DNA from: JAPHTQ01 sp050302275
Lineage (GTDB): Bacteria; Pseudomonadota; Gammaproteobacteria; Thiohalomonadales; Thiohalomonadaceae
DNA: 42,273 bases
Direction of reading: 5' to 3'
Assembly: GCA_050302275.1 (NCBI GenBank)
Contig: JBNLAT010000025.1
Coordinates: 1 to 42,273, forward strand
Positions 41,204 through 42,273 of the stretch are shown here, one piece after another. Numbering within the stretch: the first letter of the stretch is position 1; each line of letters opens with the position of its first letter. A program made the position numbers and the translations under genes. Below the pieces are notes generated by a model. The model was given only the letters and a program-made list of their open reading frames with translations. It was not told where the DNA came from and did not search any database.

Positions 41204-41218
41204 ATAACTGAGGGCGAA

Positions 41219-41230
41219 GGCCGTACGGCC
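41219..41230. repeat. 12-bp perfect palindrome in the porin leader
   Basis: GGCCGTACGGCC reads the same on both strands and lies just after the predicted sigma-54 start. It may be a regulator site; it has no loop, so a simple RNA hairpin is unlikely. Confidence 0.35.
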
Positions 41231-41274
41231 AAAAGGTTCGTGCTTTTCACAACACACACTAGGAGTAAAAACAG

Positions 41275-41937
41275 ATGAGCAAGATGACCAAATCTCTGGT
41301 AGCAGGCGCGGTTCTGGCCGCATCCACTCTGGTTAGCGGTACTGCAATGGCAGAAGTTTCCATGAACATTGGCGCTACTAGCAACTACTTGTGGCGCGGC
41401 ATCACCCAGTCGGCAGATAGCGCTGCGGTTTCCGGCGGTGTTGACTATGCACATGAGTCTGGCGTGTATGTCGGTCTGTGGGCTTCCAGCCTGGGTACTG
41501 GTGTGATTGGTGGCTACGGTAGTGAAGTTGATTACTACGGTGGTTGGGCTGGTGAATTTTCCGGTGTTGGCGTGGATGTTGGTTACATTTCCTACACCTA
41601 TCCTGAAATGGACGCAGACCCGCTGAATTCCGACTGGGGATTCTCTGAGGTATACGTTGGCGCCAGCTACGACATGTTTAGCGTCAAGATCTCCAACGAT
41701 AGCGATAACAAAAACACCTATATGGAAGCTGCTGCCGATGTGCCGTTGTCAGGTGGCTACTCACTCGGCCTGCATGCTGGTAGCTACAACCTGGATGCTG
41801 GTACCGACTATACCGATTACAGCATTTCTGTGAGCAAAGACGATGTGACTCTTACCTACAGCAGCATGAGTGAAAACCTCATCTATAACGGTACTGACAA
41901 TGCCCGTATCGCTGTGTCCTGGGGTAAATCTTTCTAA
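41275..41937 (+). CDS. TorF family putative porin
   Basis: A 220-residue exported outer-membrane protein. The signal peptide ends at TAMA, and the mature start EVSMNIGATSNYLWRGITQSADSAAVSGGVDYAHESGVYVGLWASSL is the TorF/Gcw_chp signature. The remaining sequence alternates aromatic amphipathic strands and ends in Phe, the outer-membrane insertion signal. It probably forms a small-solute channel. AGGAG lies 9 nt before the ATG. The gene is followed by glnK after 78 bp, and its upstream region has a sigma-54 promoter and NtrC-like sites, so it is likely induced on nitrogen limitation and may admit ammonium, urea or amino acids; the substrate is inference. Confidence 0.93.
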   Translation: MSKMTKSLVAGAVLAASTLVSGTAMAEVSMNIGATSNYLWRGITQSADSAAVSGGVDYAHESGVYVGLWASSLGTGVIGGYGSEVDYYGGWAGEFSGVGVDVGYISYTYPEMDADPLNSDWGFSEVYVGASYDMFSVKISNDSDNKNTYMEAAADVPLSGGYSLGLHAGSYNLDAGTDYTDYSISVSKDDVTLTYSSMSENLIYNGTDNARIAVSWGKSF

Positions 41938-41967
41938 GTGAAGTTGGTTTTATAGATGGAATAGACA

Positions 41968-41991
41968 GGTCCGCCCGTTTTTGGGCGGACC
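41968..41991 (+). other. Intercistronic hairpin between porin and glnK
   Basis: A 9-bp perfect stem (GGTCCGCCC / GGGCGGACC) with a six-base GTTTTT loop and no trailing T-run. It lies 30 bp after the porin stop and 24 bp before the glnK ATG. It may halt 3' decay of the porin message or terminate partially, lowering glnK relative to the porin. Confidence 0.65.
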
Positions 41992-42015
41992 CATCCAAAT
42001 AGAGGATAAATCACT

Positions 42016-42273
42016 ATGAAAATGGTTACGGCAATCATCAAGCCTTTCAAGCTGGATGACGTGCGTGAAGCCCTTTCCGACATCGGCGTACAGGGTATCA
42101 CCGTCACCGAAGTGAAAGGTTTCGGGCGGCAGAAAGGTCACACCGAGCTGTATCGCGGTGCAGAGTATGTGGTCGATTTTCTGCCAAAGGTAAAGGTTGA
42201 GGCAGCGGTTCCTGCCGATCTGGTTGACCAGGTCATTGAAGCGGTTTCCAAGGCCGCCAATACCGGAAAGATC
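42016..42273 (+). CDS. glnK: PII nitrogen regulatory protein, truncated by window edge
   Basis: The first 86 residues of a PII signal protein (full length about 112). MKMVTAIIKPFKLDDVREALSDIGVQGITVTEVKGFG and the T-loop KGHTELYRGAEYVVDFLPK with the uridylylation Tyr51 are present. It senses 2-oxoglutarate, ATP/ADP and glutamine state and typically gates an AmtB ammonium channel. GlnK is favoured over GlnB by the NtrC-type promoter upstream of the preceding porin; an amtB gene may follow beyond the window. AGAGGA lies 9 nt before the ATG. Confidence 0.93.
   Translation, partial: MKMVTAIIKPFKLDDVREALSDIGVQGITVTEVKGFGRQKGHTELYRGAEYVVDFLPKVKVEAAVPADLVDQVIEAVSKAANTGKI

Overview
The window looks like a chromosomal segment of a gammaproteobacterium. 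The strongest taxonomic signals are the dapF-DUF484-xerC cluster, the yifB/comM-ubiK neighbourhood next to a TorF porin and glnK, the PA2778/PA2779 pair, and an OxyR with both redox cysteines. The sucrose synthesis operon and TrpB2 would fit a sulfur-oxidising or halotolerant, Chromatiales-like relative, but that genus-level idea is inference. I saw no tRNA or rRNA gene, insertion sequence, prophage or CRISPR array. Base composition and coding style look even throughout, so this reads as core genome with a few lineage-specific genes.

Layout. 1-3.2 kb: a VWA lipoprotein and a truncated ECF sigma factor (minus strand), then a CxxC carboxymuconolactone-decarboxylase-like protein and a second ECF sigma factor with a cysteine tail (plus strand). 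3.2-9.7 kb: rsgA, the PA2779/PA2778 pair, a secreted DUF1566 protein with two EF-hands, trpB2 and tpx. 9.8-18.2 kb: a secreted chalcone-isomerase-like protein, a membrane diguanylate cyclase, small envelope proteins, a one-POTRA Omp85 protein, a membrane metallophosphoesterase and several unknowns. 18.3-22.2 kb: a redox block with a bacterioferritin-like protein, a CoA-binding protein, a peroxiredoxin-glutaredoxin fusion divergent from oxyR, and an HdfR-like LysR regulator. 22.3-26.1 kb: dapF-DUF484-xerC, then a FliL-domain protein and a cysteine-tailed unknown. 26.1-31.4 kb: a PAS/GAF/HD-GYP protein and a marR-emrA-emrB-type efflux operon. 31.5-39.2 kb: rep helicase, then a plus-strand operon of PfkB sugar kinase, sucrose-phosphate synthase fused to its phosphatase, and sucrose synthase. 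39.2-42.3 kb: comM, ubiK, TorF porin and the start of glnK.

Genes that work together. The sucrose operon holds everything needed to make sucrose from UDP-glucose and fructose-6-phosphate, to split it with sucrose synthase, and to re-phosphorylate the sugar. The 18-22 kb block plus tpx forms a peroxide defence set, with a four-half-site OxyR-like operator between the fusion peroxiredoxin and oxyR. The diguanylate cyclase and the HD-GYP protein sit on opposite sides of c-di-GMP turnover.

The most striking regulatory feature is upstream of the porin-glnK unit: a near-perfect sigma-54 promoter with a cluster of NtrC-like sites about 100 to 180 bp upstream, which would put an outer-membrane porin under nitrogen control together with the PII protein. 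Several other strong inverted repeats in intergenic regions are reported separately. No single cassette looks like a wholly new defence or mobile system.
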